Positions 1 to 8,960 of a DNA stretch of 22,008 nucleotides are shown one piece after another (the stretch's first letter is position 1; each line of letters starts with the position of its first letter). The stretch is taken from contig JAVBTY010000114.1 of the NCBI GenBank assembly GCA_031555955.1, positions 1 through 22,008 on the forward strand, read 5' to 3'. The notes beneath the pieces are model-generated. The model made no database searches, was not told where the DNA came from, and saw only the letters and a list, made by a program, of their open reading frames with translations. The translations under genes and the position numbers were made by a program. Origin of the DNA: Azoarcus sp031555955 (GTDB taxonomy: Bacteria > Pseudomonadota > Gammaproteobacteria > Burkholderiales > Rhodocyclaceae).

Positions 1-573
1 GCGCGACCAGGCGTCCGGCGCGGGCGACAGATCGTCGGTATTGGTTTCGCCGCTGACCTTGAACACGGTCAGCTTCTGCGATGCGGGCACCTCCGGCCGG
101 CTGGTGAACCACTCGGCGTCGGCCCACGACTGCATCACCGCGCGGGCGTTGGCGCTGCCCTTGGCCGCCAGTTCCTTGACGTCGTGGAAGTAATCGAACA
201 TCAGCAGGGTTTTCTTCAACCCCTCGGCGGCGGCGGCGCCTACCTCGGCGTCGTTGAGCAGATCGATCAGCGGCTTGATGTTGAAGCCGCCCAGCATGGT
301 GCCGAGCAGTTCCGTAGCCCGCTTGCGCGAAACCAGCGCACAGGCGGTTTCTCCGGCGGCGACCCTGGCGAGAAACTCGGCCTTGACCCGGGCAGCATCG
401 TCGACACCGGCGGGCACGCGGTAAGTGAGCAGTTCGACGAGGAACGCTTCCTCGCCAGCCGGGGGATTCTTCAGCAGGGCGACCAGATCGACGGTCTGCT
501 GCCGGGACAGCGGCAGCGGCGGAATGCCGAGAGCGGCTCGCTCGGCAACATGGGCGCGGTAGGCTTCAAGCAC
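1..573 (-). CDS. acnB: Aconitate hydratase B, N-terminal part (runs off left edge)
   Basis: Bifunctional aconitase B of the TCA cycle (citrate to isocitrate via cis-aconitate), cytoplasmic. Only the first 191 codons are in the window; the family is about 860 residues, so the [4Fe-4S] and catalytic domains lie outside. The translation starts VLEAYRAHVAERAA and later reads LLGTMLGGFNIKPLIDLL, VMQSWADAEWF and FKVSGETNTDDLSPAPDAW, which match the HEAT-like and swivelling N-terminal domains specific to AcnB. The start is GTG at 573, chosen because AAGGA sits 7 nt upstream and because the protein then begins exactly where AcnB proteins begin. The gene diverges from acnA with a 264-bp spacer. Identification is firm; completeness cannot be judged. 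Confidence 0.95.
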   Translation of the reverse strand, partial: MLEAYRAHVAERAALGIPPLPLSRQQTVDLVALLKNPPAGEEAFLVELLTYRVPAGVDDAARVKAEFLARVAAGETACALVSRKRATELLGTMLGGFNIKPLIDLLNDAEVGAAAAEGLKKTLLMFDYFHDVKELAAKGSANARAVMQSWADAEWFTSRPEVPASQKLTVFKVSGETNTDDLSPAPDAWSR

Positions 574-640
574 GGCGGTTTCCTTTCAGTATTCGTAACG
601 TTGGCGAAATTCCAGGCGGGGGATGGCCCGCACGGACCGG

Positions 641-664
641 GCGATTATATGTCTTTTATAAGAC
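641..664 (-). promoter_or_regulatory. Possible acnB promoter -10 box with adjacent inverted repeat
   Basis: On the minus strand a perfect TATAAT lies at 649-644, about 70 nt before the acnB GTG start. Just upstream of it, within where the spacer between -35 and -10 would be, is the inverted repeat GTCTT-N4-AAGAC (651-664). No good -35 hexamer is visible, so an activator or a weak promoter is possible. The repeat could be a repressor operator; its size and symmetry would suit a GntR-type regulator, but no regulator is encoded here. Inference from sequence only. Confidence 0.35.
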
Positions 665-837
665 CGGATCGTGCATCGCAACACGGAACCGGTTTTCACA
701 TGTCTGCAGCCGGGAGATTTTACCCCCGCGCCGCACCGCGCAACAGCACCCGCGCGCAGGGGAACATCCCCGCGCCGCCGTAGTCCGACCCGTGTTTTCG
801 CGCCACTGCCTTGCCGCCTCTGCCGGGGAGAACGATG

Positions 838-3543
<2,706 letters not shown>

Positions 3544-3608
3544 CAGCCACATCCCCCGCGCGGGCGCGGAAACGGCGGAACACGGCATGACGGACGAATC
3601 AGCACTGG

Positions 3609-3627
3609 AAAAAACCCGGATCTTCCG
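3609..3627 (-). terminator. Weak candidate Rho-independent terminator of the APE operon
   Basis: Directly after the stop codon of the last operon gene the minus strand reads CGGA-AGA-TCCG followed by GG and a run of six T. The stem is only 4 bp, so it is weak as an intrinsic terminator, but its position right behind the last gene fits. The rest of the 86-bp gap to the acnA stop holds no other obvious hairpin with a T-run on either strand. Confidence 0.4.
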
Positions 3628-3629
3628 CC

Positions 3630-4250
3630 TCAATCCCGCAACAGATCAGGCGCAATCACGGCAGGAACAAGCACCGGGGGAACGGCAAGCGGCGCGGCGC
3701 TGCACAGGGCGATGGCGAGGGAAGGATGGGACAGGTCGATGCACTGCCCGCTGGCGCGGCCCAGTTTGCAGCAGGCTTCCTTGCGGCACCAGAGCCGGTG
3801 AAACTCCTGCAGCCGTTGGCTTTCCGGCAAAGCATCCAGGCAGCGGTTTTCATCTCCGCTGAAAACCTGCCGTGCAAGCGAAGCGGCATCACGCGCCGGA
3901 TCAATAACTTCGATATCAAGCCCAAGACGGGTTTCAGGGCTGACGGCACAGGCGGCCCATGAACCGCTGTGGGAAATGCTGAAGCCGGTTTCTGGGCGCA
4001 CTGGCGCAACAAGCCGCGGTGCTTCGCCTGGAGAGGCCGAAAAATGGAAGGCAGAAACGGGCAGATCAAGCGCCAGCGCCAGCGCCTGCCGCAGCAGGAT
4101 GCGCCCGGCCAGAAACTGCCGCCGCCGCAGGGGCCGGACAAAACGCTGATAACGCTGCCGCTCGGCAGGGCTCAGCCACGCAACCAGACGGGCGGACGTT
4201 TCATCATCGAACTCCCGCAGATCCGCCAGATAAATGGTTGCGTGGGCCAC
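3630..4250 (-). CDS. Sfp-type 4'-phosphopantetheinyl transferase
   Basis: Transfers the phosphopantetheine arm of CoA to the conserved serine of carrier proteins; here the probable activator of the two cluster ACPs. The 206-residue protein has the family pattern: SISHSGSW (about 91-98), GLDIEV with the Mg-binding Asp112 and Glu114, and the signature WCRKEACCKLG (154-164) with Glu158 and Lys162. Its length is typical of short Sfp/HetI-like enzymes. It is the last gene of the operon, 22 bp behind the small periplasmic protein gene, with a possible terminator immediately after. Carrying its own transferase makes the cluster less dependent on the host AcpS or EntD type enzymes. Family assignment is firm; the ACP substrates are inferred from context. 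Confidence 0.92.
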   Translation of the reverse strand: MAHATIYLADLREFDDETSARLVAWLSPAERQRYQRFVRPLRRRQFLAGRILLRQALALALDLPVSAFHFSASPGEAPRLVAPVRPETGFSISHSGSWAACAVSPETRLGLDIEVIDPARDAASLARQVFSGDENRCLDALPESQRLQEFHRLWCRKEACCKLGRASGQCIDLSHPSLAIALCSAAPLAVPPVLVPAVIAPDLLRD

Positions 4251-4272
4251 CAGGGCAGAAATACGGTGAGGG

Positions 4273-4722
4273 CTACTTGCTGTCTATCTTGACGAAATCC
4301 CCTTTCAGGGCGACACCGGCAACCACCGCGCCCGCATGGCATTCGAAATCGGTCGCACTGGAATATTCGACATTTTTGTAATTGCTGACGACATTCACCA
4401 CCGCATTCGCCCCCAGCTGCCGGGCGCGCGACTGCAGCTGCAGCAAGGCGGAAAGAAAGACCCAGTTGCAGGCCTGTTCATCCGTTTTGCCGAAAGCATT
4501 GGTTTTTTTGTTCGTTTTGTCGCTACCCAGTTTCGCCAGTATTTTCGGGGTCGGCTGCGATCCGAAATAGAACCTGATGCCGTCATCCAGGCGGTCTTCG
4601 ACCCGGGTGTCTTTCAGCGCGGCCTCGATGGGCAGCATAACCTTGCGGTCCGCCGCATGAGCGGAAACGGAAAACAGCGCGGCAGCGCCCAGCGCGGTCA
4701 TGGCGACAGTGAAATTTTTCAT
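4273..4722 (-). CDS. Small secreted protein with YbjQ-like 'LGANAVV' segment (often labelled excinuclease ATPase subunit)
   Basis: A 149-residue protein beginning MKNFTVAMTALGAAALFSV...AHAADR, a clear Sec signal peptide cut near residue 24, so it is probably periplasmic. The mature part has no transmembrane segment. It holds two conserved-looking cysteines (QACNW and DFECHAG), a helical stretch ending RQLGANAVVNVVSNY that resembles the YbjQ/UPF0145 fold core, and a C-terminal VVAGVALKGDFVKID strand pattern. As I recall, homologues carry the misleading name excinuclease ATPase subunit; there is no Walker motif, so it is not UvrA. The ATG at 4722 is preceded by GAGGAA, which decides the start; upstream in-frame ATGs lack the signal peptide context. 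It lies 35 bp behind apeR inside the operon. The stretch looks less GC-rich than its neighbours. Function unknown. Confidence 0.8.
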   Translation of the reverse strand: MKNFTVAMTALGAAALFSVSAHAADRKVMLPIEAALKDTRVEDRLDDGIRFYFGSQPTPKILAKLGSDKTNKKTNAFGKTDEQACNWVFLSALLQLQSRARQLGANAVVNVVSNYKNVEYSSATDFECHAGAVVAGVALKGDFVKIDSK

Positions 4723-4757
4723 TTTTTCCTCGTGTGCATGAAAAGTTAAAAAAACGG

Positions 4758-5990
4758 TCAGGAACGGGTTTTTCTGAAAATCAGGGAGGTGTTGATGCCG
4801 CCAAAGGCGAAATTGTTTGACATGACGTGGCGGCAGCGGATGTCCCGGCCCGAGCCCATGATGTAATCCAGCGCGGCGCACTGCGGATCGGTTTCCTCAA
4901 GATTGACGGTCGGCGCAAACCAGCCTTCATTCATCATTTCTATGCTCATCCATGCCTCCAGCGCGCCGCACGCCCCGAGGGTGTGCCCCATATAGCTTTT
5001 CAGCGAGCTGACGGGCGCGCTCCTTCCGAACAGGTTCGCCGTTGCATGCGATTCGCTGACGTCGCCATGCTGGGTGCCCGTGCCGTGCGCGCAGATGTAG
5101 CCGATATCTTCCGGCTCCAGCCGCGCATCGTCGAGCGCCAGCCGCATCGCTTTCTGCATGGTGGCGATATTCGGCTGTGTGACGTGGCAGCCGTCGCTGT
5201 TGGTGCCGAAACCGACGATTTCGGCGTGGATGGTTGCTCCGCGCGCCAGCGCGTGTTCGTATTCCTCAAGAATCAGGCAGCCCGCGCCTTCGCCGATCAC
5301 CAGCCCGTCGCGCTTCCGGTCGAACGGACGCGGAGAACTTTCGGGGGTGTCGTTGAGCACGCTGGTGGCGAACAGCGTATCGAACACCGCGGCTTCGGTC
5401 GCGCACAGTTCTTCCGCGCCGCCCGCGAGCATCACCGTCTGCATGCCGCTGCGGATGGTTTCGTACGCATAGCCAATGCCCTGGCTGCCGGAGGTGCAGG
5501 CGGAAGAAGTGGTGATGATCCGCCCGGTAATACCAAAAAAAACACCGATATTGACCGGGGCGGTATGCGCCATCATCTTGATGTAGGTGGTGGCATTGAT
5601 CCCTTTCGTGGTGTGCTCTCCGATCATGCGGCCAAAATCGCCGATGGCCTTCGTGCTGCCGGCCGACGAGCCGAAAGCGATGCCCACCTGCCCGCTCTGG
5701 AGCAGCGGATCATCCAGCAGCCCCGCATCCGCCAGGGCAAGCTCGCTCGCCCGCGCGGCCAGCAGGGCGACGCGCCCCATGCTGCGGGTGGTTTTGCGGT
5801 TATAGCGTTCATTGAGTTCGAACGGCGCGGCCGGAGCGCCAAGCCGGGTATGCAGCCCCTCGTAGCGGGCCCAGTCATCCATGTACCTGACCGCATTGCG
5901 GTATTGCCCGAGATGCGCGCGGATCGCAGGCCAGTCGTTCCCCAGGGGGCTGATGCCGGCCATGCCGGTCACGACGACGCGGCGCTTCAT
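4758..5990 (-). CDS. apeR: Beta-ketoacyl-ACP synthase (APE ketosynthase ApeR type)
   Basis: FabF/FabB-like condensing enzyme of 410 residues that would condense malonyl-ACP onto an acyl or aryl-acyl chain during APE assembly in the cytoplasm. The full catalytic triad is present: Cys165 in TTSSACTSGSQ, His302 in CAHGTGTQHGD and His336 in KSYMGHTLGA, plus the C-terminal NNFAFGGINTSLIF glycine loop. The ATG at 5990 overlaps the stop of the ketoreductase gene by 4 nt (ATGA), so translation is probably coupled. The KR-KS order and position at the operon end match apeQ-apeR of enterobacterial APE clusters. An intact triad argues for a real ketosynthase rather than a chain-length factor; whether it does initiation or a late step cannot be read from sequence. 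Confidence 0.92.
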   Translation of the reverse strand: MKRRVVVTGMAGISPLGNDWPAIRAHLGQYRNAVRYMDDWARYEGLHTRLGAPAAPFELNERYNRKTTRSMGRVALLAARASELALADAGLLDDPLLQSGQVGIAFGSSAGSTKAIGDFGRMIGEHTTKGINATTYIKMMAHTAPVNIGVFFGITGRIITTSSACTSGSQGIGYAYETIRSGMQTVMLAGGAEELCATEAAVFDTLFATSVLNDTPESSPRPFDRKRDGLVIGEGAGCLILEEYEHALARGATIHAEIVGFGTNSDGCHVTQPNIATMQKAMRLALDDARLEPEDIGYICAHGTGTQHGDVSESHATANLFGRSAPVSSLKSYMGHTLGACGALEAWMSIEMMNEGWFAPTVNLEETDPQCAALDYIMGSGRDIRCRHVMSNNFAFGGINTSLIFRKTRS

Positions 5991-6718
5991 ATCAGGCCCC
6001 CGTTAACGGAGATGACCTGGCGCGTTACGTAACCGGCATCCTCGCTGACCAGAAAGCTGACGGCCGCGGCAACCTCTTCCGGCCGCCCCATGCGCCGCGC
6101 CGGGATCATTTTCAGCGCCTCTTCAAGCGGAACGTCCTGGGTCATGTCCGTTTCGATCAGGCCGGGGGCCACGCAGTTGACGGTGATGTTGCGCCGGGCC
6201 AGTTCAAGCGCCAGCGCCTTGGTCGCGCCAATAATGCCCGCCTTGGCCGCGCTGTAATTAACCTGCCCGCGGTTCCCGGCCAGTCCGGAAACCGAGGCGA
6301 TGGTCACAATGCGCCCAGGCTGGCGGCGCTGCACCATGGGCATGACGACAGGGTTGAGTACGTTATAGAAGCCATCGAGATTCGTCTTCATGACGATATC
6401 CCACTCCACGCCAGACATCGCCGGAAAAACGTTATCGGCGGTGATGCCTGCGTTACAGATTACGCCGTAATAGCAGCCGTGCTGCCCGATATCGGCTTCG
6501 AGCACGCTGGCGACGGTATCGCGCTCGCTGATGTCGAAGCACAGCACGCGCGCCTGACGCCCCAGCGCCGTGATTTCCCGCGCGACGGCTTCTGCTTCGC
6601 TGATCCGGCTGCGGCAGTGCAGAACAAGGTCGTAGCCTTCCCGCGCCAGGCGTAGCGCAATCGCCCTGCCGATGCCGCGCGATGAGCCGGTAACGAGCAC
6701 GCTTCTGTTTCTGTTCAT
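5987..6718 (-). CDS. apeQ: 3-ketoacyl-ACP reductase (FabG-like SDR, ApeQ)
   Basis: Short-chain dehydrogenase of 243 residues reducing the 3-keto group after each condensation, with NADPH. The Rossmann motif TGSSRGIG is at 10-17, CNAG at 88-91, and the catalytic set Asn113, Ser142, Tyr155 and Lys159 (NYSAAKAG) is complete. The C-terminus VISVNGGLI is FabG-like. Both ends overlap the neighbours by 4 nt: ATGA with apeP upstream and ATGA with apeR downstream. No enoyl reductase gene follows anywhere in the operon, which is what a polyene product requires. Alternative: a general fatty-acid FabG, but the placement between APE dehydratase and ketosynthase makes a dedicated role far more likely. Confidence 0.92.
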   Translation of the reverse strand: MNRNRSVLVTGSSRGIGRAIALRLAREGYDLVLHCRSRISEAEAVAREITALGRQARVLCFDISERDTVASVLEADIGQHGCYYGVICNAGITADNVFPAMSGVEWDIVMKTNLDGFYNVLNPVVMPMVQRRQPGRIVTIASVSGLAGNRGQVNYSAAKAGIIGATKALALELARRNITVNCVAPGLIETDMTQDVPLEEALKMIPARRMGRPEEVAAAVSFLVSEDAGYVTRQVISVNGGLI

Positions 6719-7182
6719 TTCAGTTTCTGTTGCCGGAGCAGGAAATCGTCGATGTTTTCAGGCTGGAATACGGTAATCACCGCGCTGGCCACCGTGTCGC
6801 CCGATGCCCGGTCGCGGATATGGCAATCGAACGAACCGAGGCCGTTGTCTGCCTGCAGAACGCGGCTCACATGAATCCGCAGCGTGCTGCCGGAGGGGAA
6901 AACAGGCTGGCTGCAACGGTAGTGACGGGTTCCGAGCAGAAACCCGATTTTAACCGCTTCTCCCCGCAGAAAAGCTTCATGGCCCGCATAAGCGGCGATG
7001 GCCTGGGCCATGTATTCGATCCCGATCCATGCGCCAACGCCTGCGTCTTCGCAGAAAAGCGCTCCGGGGCGGATGTCGGTTTCGGCGCACAGGGCATTTT
7101 CTTCCACGCTCACCAGGCGATCGAGCAGCACCATGACATCCTGGTGCGGCAGCAGCGCGCGGATGTCCGGCAGCGCCTTCAT
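6715..7182 (-). CDS. apeP: Hotdog-fold 3-hydroxyacyl-ACP dehydratase subunit (ApeP)
   Basis: A 155-residue single hotdog protein of the FabZ/FabA group. It starts MKALPDIRALLPHQDVMVLLDRL, typical of the ApeP family, and carries GIEYMAQAIAAYAGH (about 54-68) on the central helix with Glu56 at the catalytic acid position. The usual GHFPG-type histidine is missing: the equivalent stretch reads ALFCEDAGVGAW. This fits a subunit that needs a histidine-bearing partner, which the C-terminal domain of the ligase-dehydratase fusion in this operon could supply. The ATG at 7182 overlaps the apeO stop by 4 nt and decides the start; the open frame continues upstream without family similarity. Assignment by family and context is strong. 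Confidence 0.9.
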   Translation of the reverse strand: MKALPDIRALLPHQDVMVLLDRLVSVEENALCAETDIRPGALFCEDAGVGAWIGIEYMAQAIAAYAGHEAFLRGEAVKIGFLLGTRHYRCSQPVFPSGSTLRIHVSRVLQADNGLGSFDCHIRDRASGDTVASAVITVFQPENIDDFLLRQQKLK

Positions 7183-8357
7183 GCCTGCCCCAGTATCAGC
7201 GCCGCACAGGAGCCCCCGAAGGCGAACGAATTGCTGAGCGCGTAGCGCGCTGGCCGTCCGAGGGAGAAACCAGGCGCGACGGTATTCAGCCGGGGCAGCG
7301 CCGGATCCGCCGCGCCATCCCACAGATGCGGCGGCAGCGAACCCGTGACGTTCTCCGGCTGCAGGGCGAGCCAGCACAAGGCGGCCTCGATCGCCGCCGC
7401 CGCCCCTAGGGCATGCCCGGTGAAAGGCTTGGTTGAACTGACGGCGGTAGCCGCGCCGAAAATGTCATGAACGGCGCGGGCTTCCATGGCATCGTTCTGC
7501 GGCGTGCCGGTGCCGTGAAGGTTGATGTAATCAATATCCGGTGGCTGAAGCCCCGCGCGCGCCAGCGCCTGCCCAATGGCAAGCCGCGCGCCGCTGCCTG
7601 CCGGATCGGGGGAAGACATGTGGTAGCCGTCCGACGCCTCTCCCCAGCCGCACAGCGCCACGGCGGCCGGTTCCCGGCTCATGAGAAACAGGGCCGCGCC
7701 TTCTCCGATATTGATGCCGTTACGGTTGATGCTCATCGGGTTGCAGAGGACGGGGCTGACGGAGTCGAGCGCGGAAAATCCGGCGATGGTAAATGAGCAC
7801 AGGGTATCCGCGCCACCGGTGATCACGGCATCGCACACGCCCATGCGCAGCAGCCGCGCCGCGCTGGCCATCGCCTTGGCGGAAGACGCGCAGGCGCTGG
7901 AGTGCACATAGGCCGGGCCGCGGATTCCCAGTTCCTGCGCCAGCATCGCCGCCAGCGATCCCATTTCCTGCTGCCCGTAATGGAAGGAATCTGGCAGCGC
8001 GCCCTGGCTGTGCCGCATGCGCAGCGCGTTTTCCGTGCTGGCGATTCCCGAGGTGCTGGTGCCGAGCACGATGCCGATCCGCTCCGGGCCGAAGCGGGCC
8101 ATGCACGCCTCCACGGCGGCGCGGACCGGGGCCAGCGCGGCCAACGCCATCTGGTTATTGCGGCTGCGATGCGCGGTGGGGTGATGCTCCAGCCCCGGCA
8201 GCGCGCCGGAAACCTCGCCCACAGGCAACGGGCGGCCCGCGGACCAGGCATCGGTCAGCGTTACGCCGCTGCGGGCCTCGTCGAGATGCGCGCGGATCTG
8301 GCCGTGGCTGCCTCCCAGCGCGCAGACCAGACCACATGCGTTAAGAAAAATAGTCAT
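7179..8357 (-). CDS. apeO: Beta-ketoacyl-ACP synthase (APE ketosynthase ApeO type)
   Basis: Condensing enzyme of 392 residues. Cys156 in VHSSACASSAK, His281 in NLHGTGTPQND and His315 in KPFTGHALGAA form a complete ketosynthase triad, and the C-terminus has LSNSFAFGGSCAALIL. In characterised APE systems ApeO pairs with the short KS-like protein ApeC as a KS-chain-length-factor heterodimer; the operon's first gene encodes such a partner, so the same pair is inferred here although the two genes sit at opposite ends of the operon. The gene starts 9 nt after the apeN stop and overlaps apeP by 4 nt. It has no N-terminal extension and is close to the usual family length. Confidence 0.92.
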   Translation of the reverse strand: MTIFLNACGLVCALGGSHGQIRAHLDEARSGVTLTDAWSAGRPLPVGEVSGALPGLEHHPTAHRSRNNQMALAALAPVRAAVEACMARFGPERIGIVLGTSTSGIASTENALRMRHSQGALPDSFHYGQQEMGSLAAMLAQELGIRGPAYVHSSACASSAKAMASAARLLRMGVCDAVITGGADTLCSFTIAGFSALDSVSPVLCNPMSINRNGINIGEGAALFLMSREPAAVALCGWGEASDGYHMSSPDPAGSGARLAIGQALARAGLQPPDIDYINLHGTGTPQNDAMEARAVHDIFGAATAVSSTKPFTGHALGAAAAIEAALCWLALQPENVTGSLPPHLWDGAADPALPRLNTVAPGFSLGRPARYALSNSFAFGGSCAALILGQA

Positions 8358-8366
8358 GCGGATTTC

Positions 8367-8942
8367 TCAGGATGCGGACCGGATCGTGAGCCGGTACTGG
8401 TAACGCAGGTTATCCAGCACCACCGTGCCGCTCCAGCGCGGTAGTCCACTATAGGTGATGGTGGCGATAACGGACTGGCGCTGGTACAGGATGCGCCGCA
8501 GCCCCTGCTCTTCGATGCGCCAGCCTTCCGGCAGCTGCCGCGCAATGGCCTCCACGGGCCACAGGACAAGCTGCACGTCCTCCAGCACGTCTTCAGCGCG
8601 CACCTGCGGCGGCAACATGGGGTGGCGCCAGGAAGTGAGCGTCGCGCCGTCGTATTCCAGGCTCAGAACCCGCTGCCCGAGCGCCAGCCCGACCAGGGTG
8701 AGCCGCTCCGGATCCACTTCCAGCGCGGCATCCAGCTCATTGATCTGCCCGTCGCGCTCGACCTTCAGTCGCTGGTAAACGTTGATGCTCTCCCCCAGCG
8801 CGGCGGGAGCGAGGGTCAGGCCAAGCCGCGCGCGCGGATTTGCATCCGGCAGACTGGCGCAACCCGGCAGCAGCACGCCCGCCACGCAGCACAGCAGCAG
8901 CCATCGGGCAGTGGAAAGCAGGCGGTGTAACGGATTCATCAC
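8367..8942 (-). CDS. apeN: DUF3261 outer-membrane lipoprotein (ApeN)
   Basis: A 191-residue lipoprotein with N-terminal LLLCCVAGVLLPGC, so lipidation at Cys28 in the lipobox LLPGC. Ala29 and Ser30 follow the cysteine with no Asp at +2, so Lol-dependent transfer to the outer membrane is expected. The mature part is a beta-rich domain with VYQRLKVERDGQINELDAALEV, where a LolB-like use as lipid acceptor is conceivable. The family regularly follows the MMPL exporter in APE clusters, as here with an 18-bp gap. Function is not established: a role in receiving the lipid-linked pigment at the outer membrane is inference. An ATG doublet at 8942 leaves the start uncertain by one codon. Confidence 0.85.
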   Translation of the reverse strand: MMNPLHRLLSTARWLLLCCVAGVLLPGCASLPDANPRARLGLTLAPAALGESINVYQRLKVERDGQINELDAALEVDPERLTLVGLALGQRVLSLEYDGATLTSWRHPMLPPQVRAEDVLEDVQLVLWPVEAIARQLPEGWRIEEQGLRRILYQRQSVIATITYSGLPRWSGTVVLDNLRYQYRLTIRSAS

Positions 8943-8960
8943 GGTGCGGGGTTCCTGTTT

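Noticed and set aside
4273..4722. UvrA-like excinuclease subunit
   Set aside because: The protein has a signal peptide, is 149 residues long and has no Walker A, signature or zinc-finger motif.
4723..4757. Terminator after apeR (CCG followed by seven T)
   Set aside because: There is a T-run but no stem-forming sequence before it, and two co-directional genes of the same operon follow closely.
4827..6032. 401-codon plus-strand open frame opposite apeR
   Set aside because: Mirror of the ketosynthase coding strand; Arg/Ala/His-rich and without motifs.
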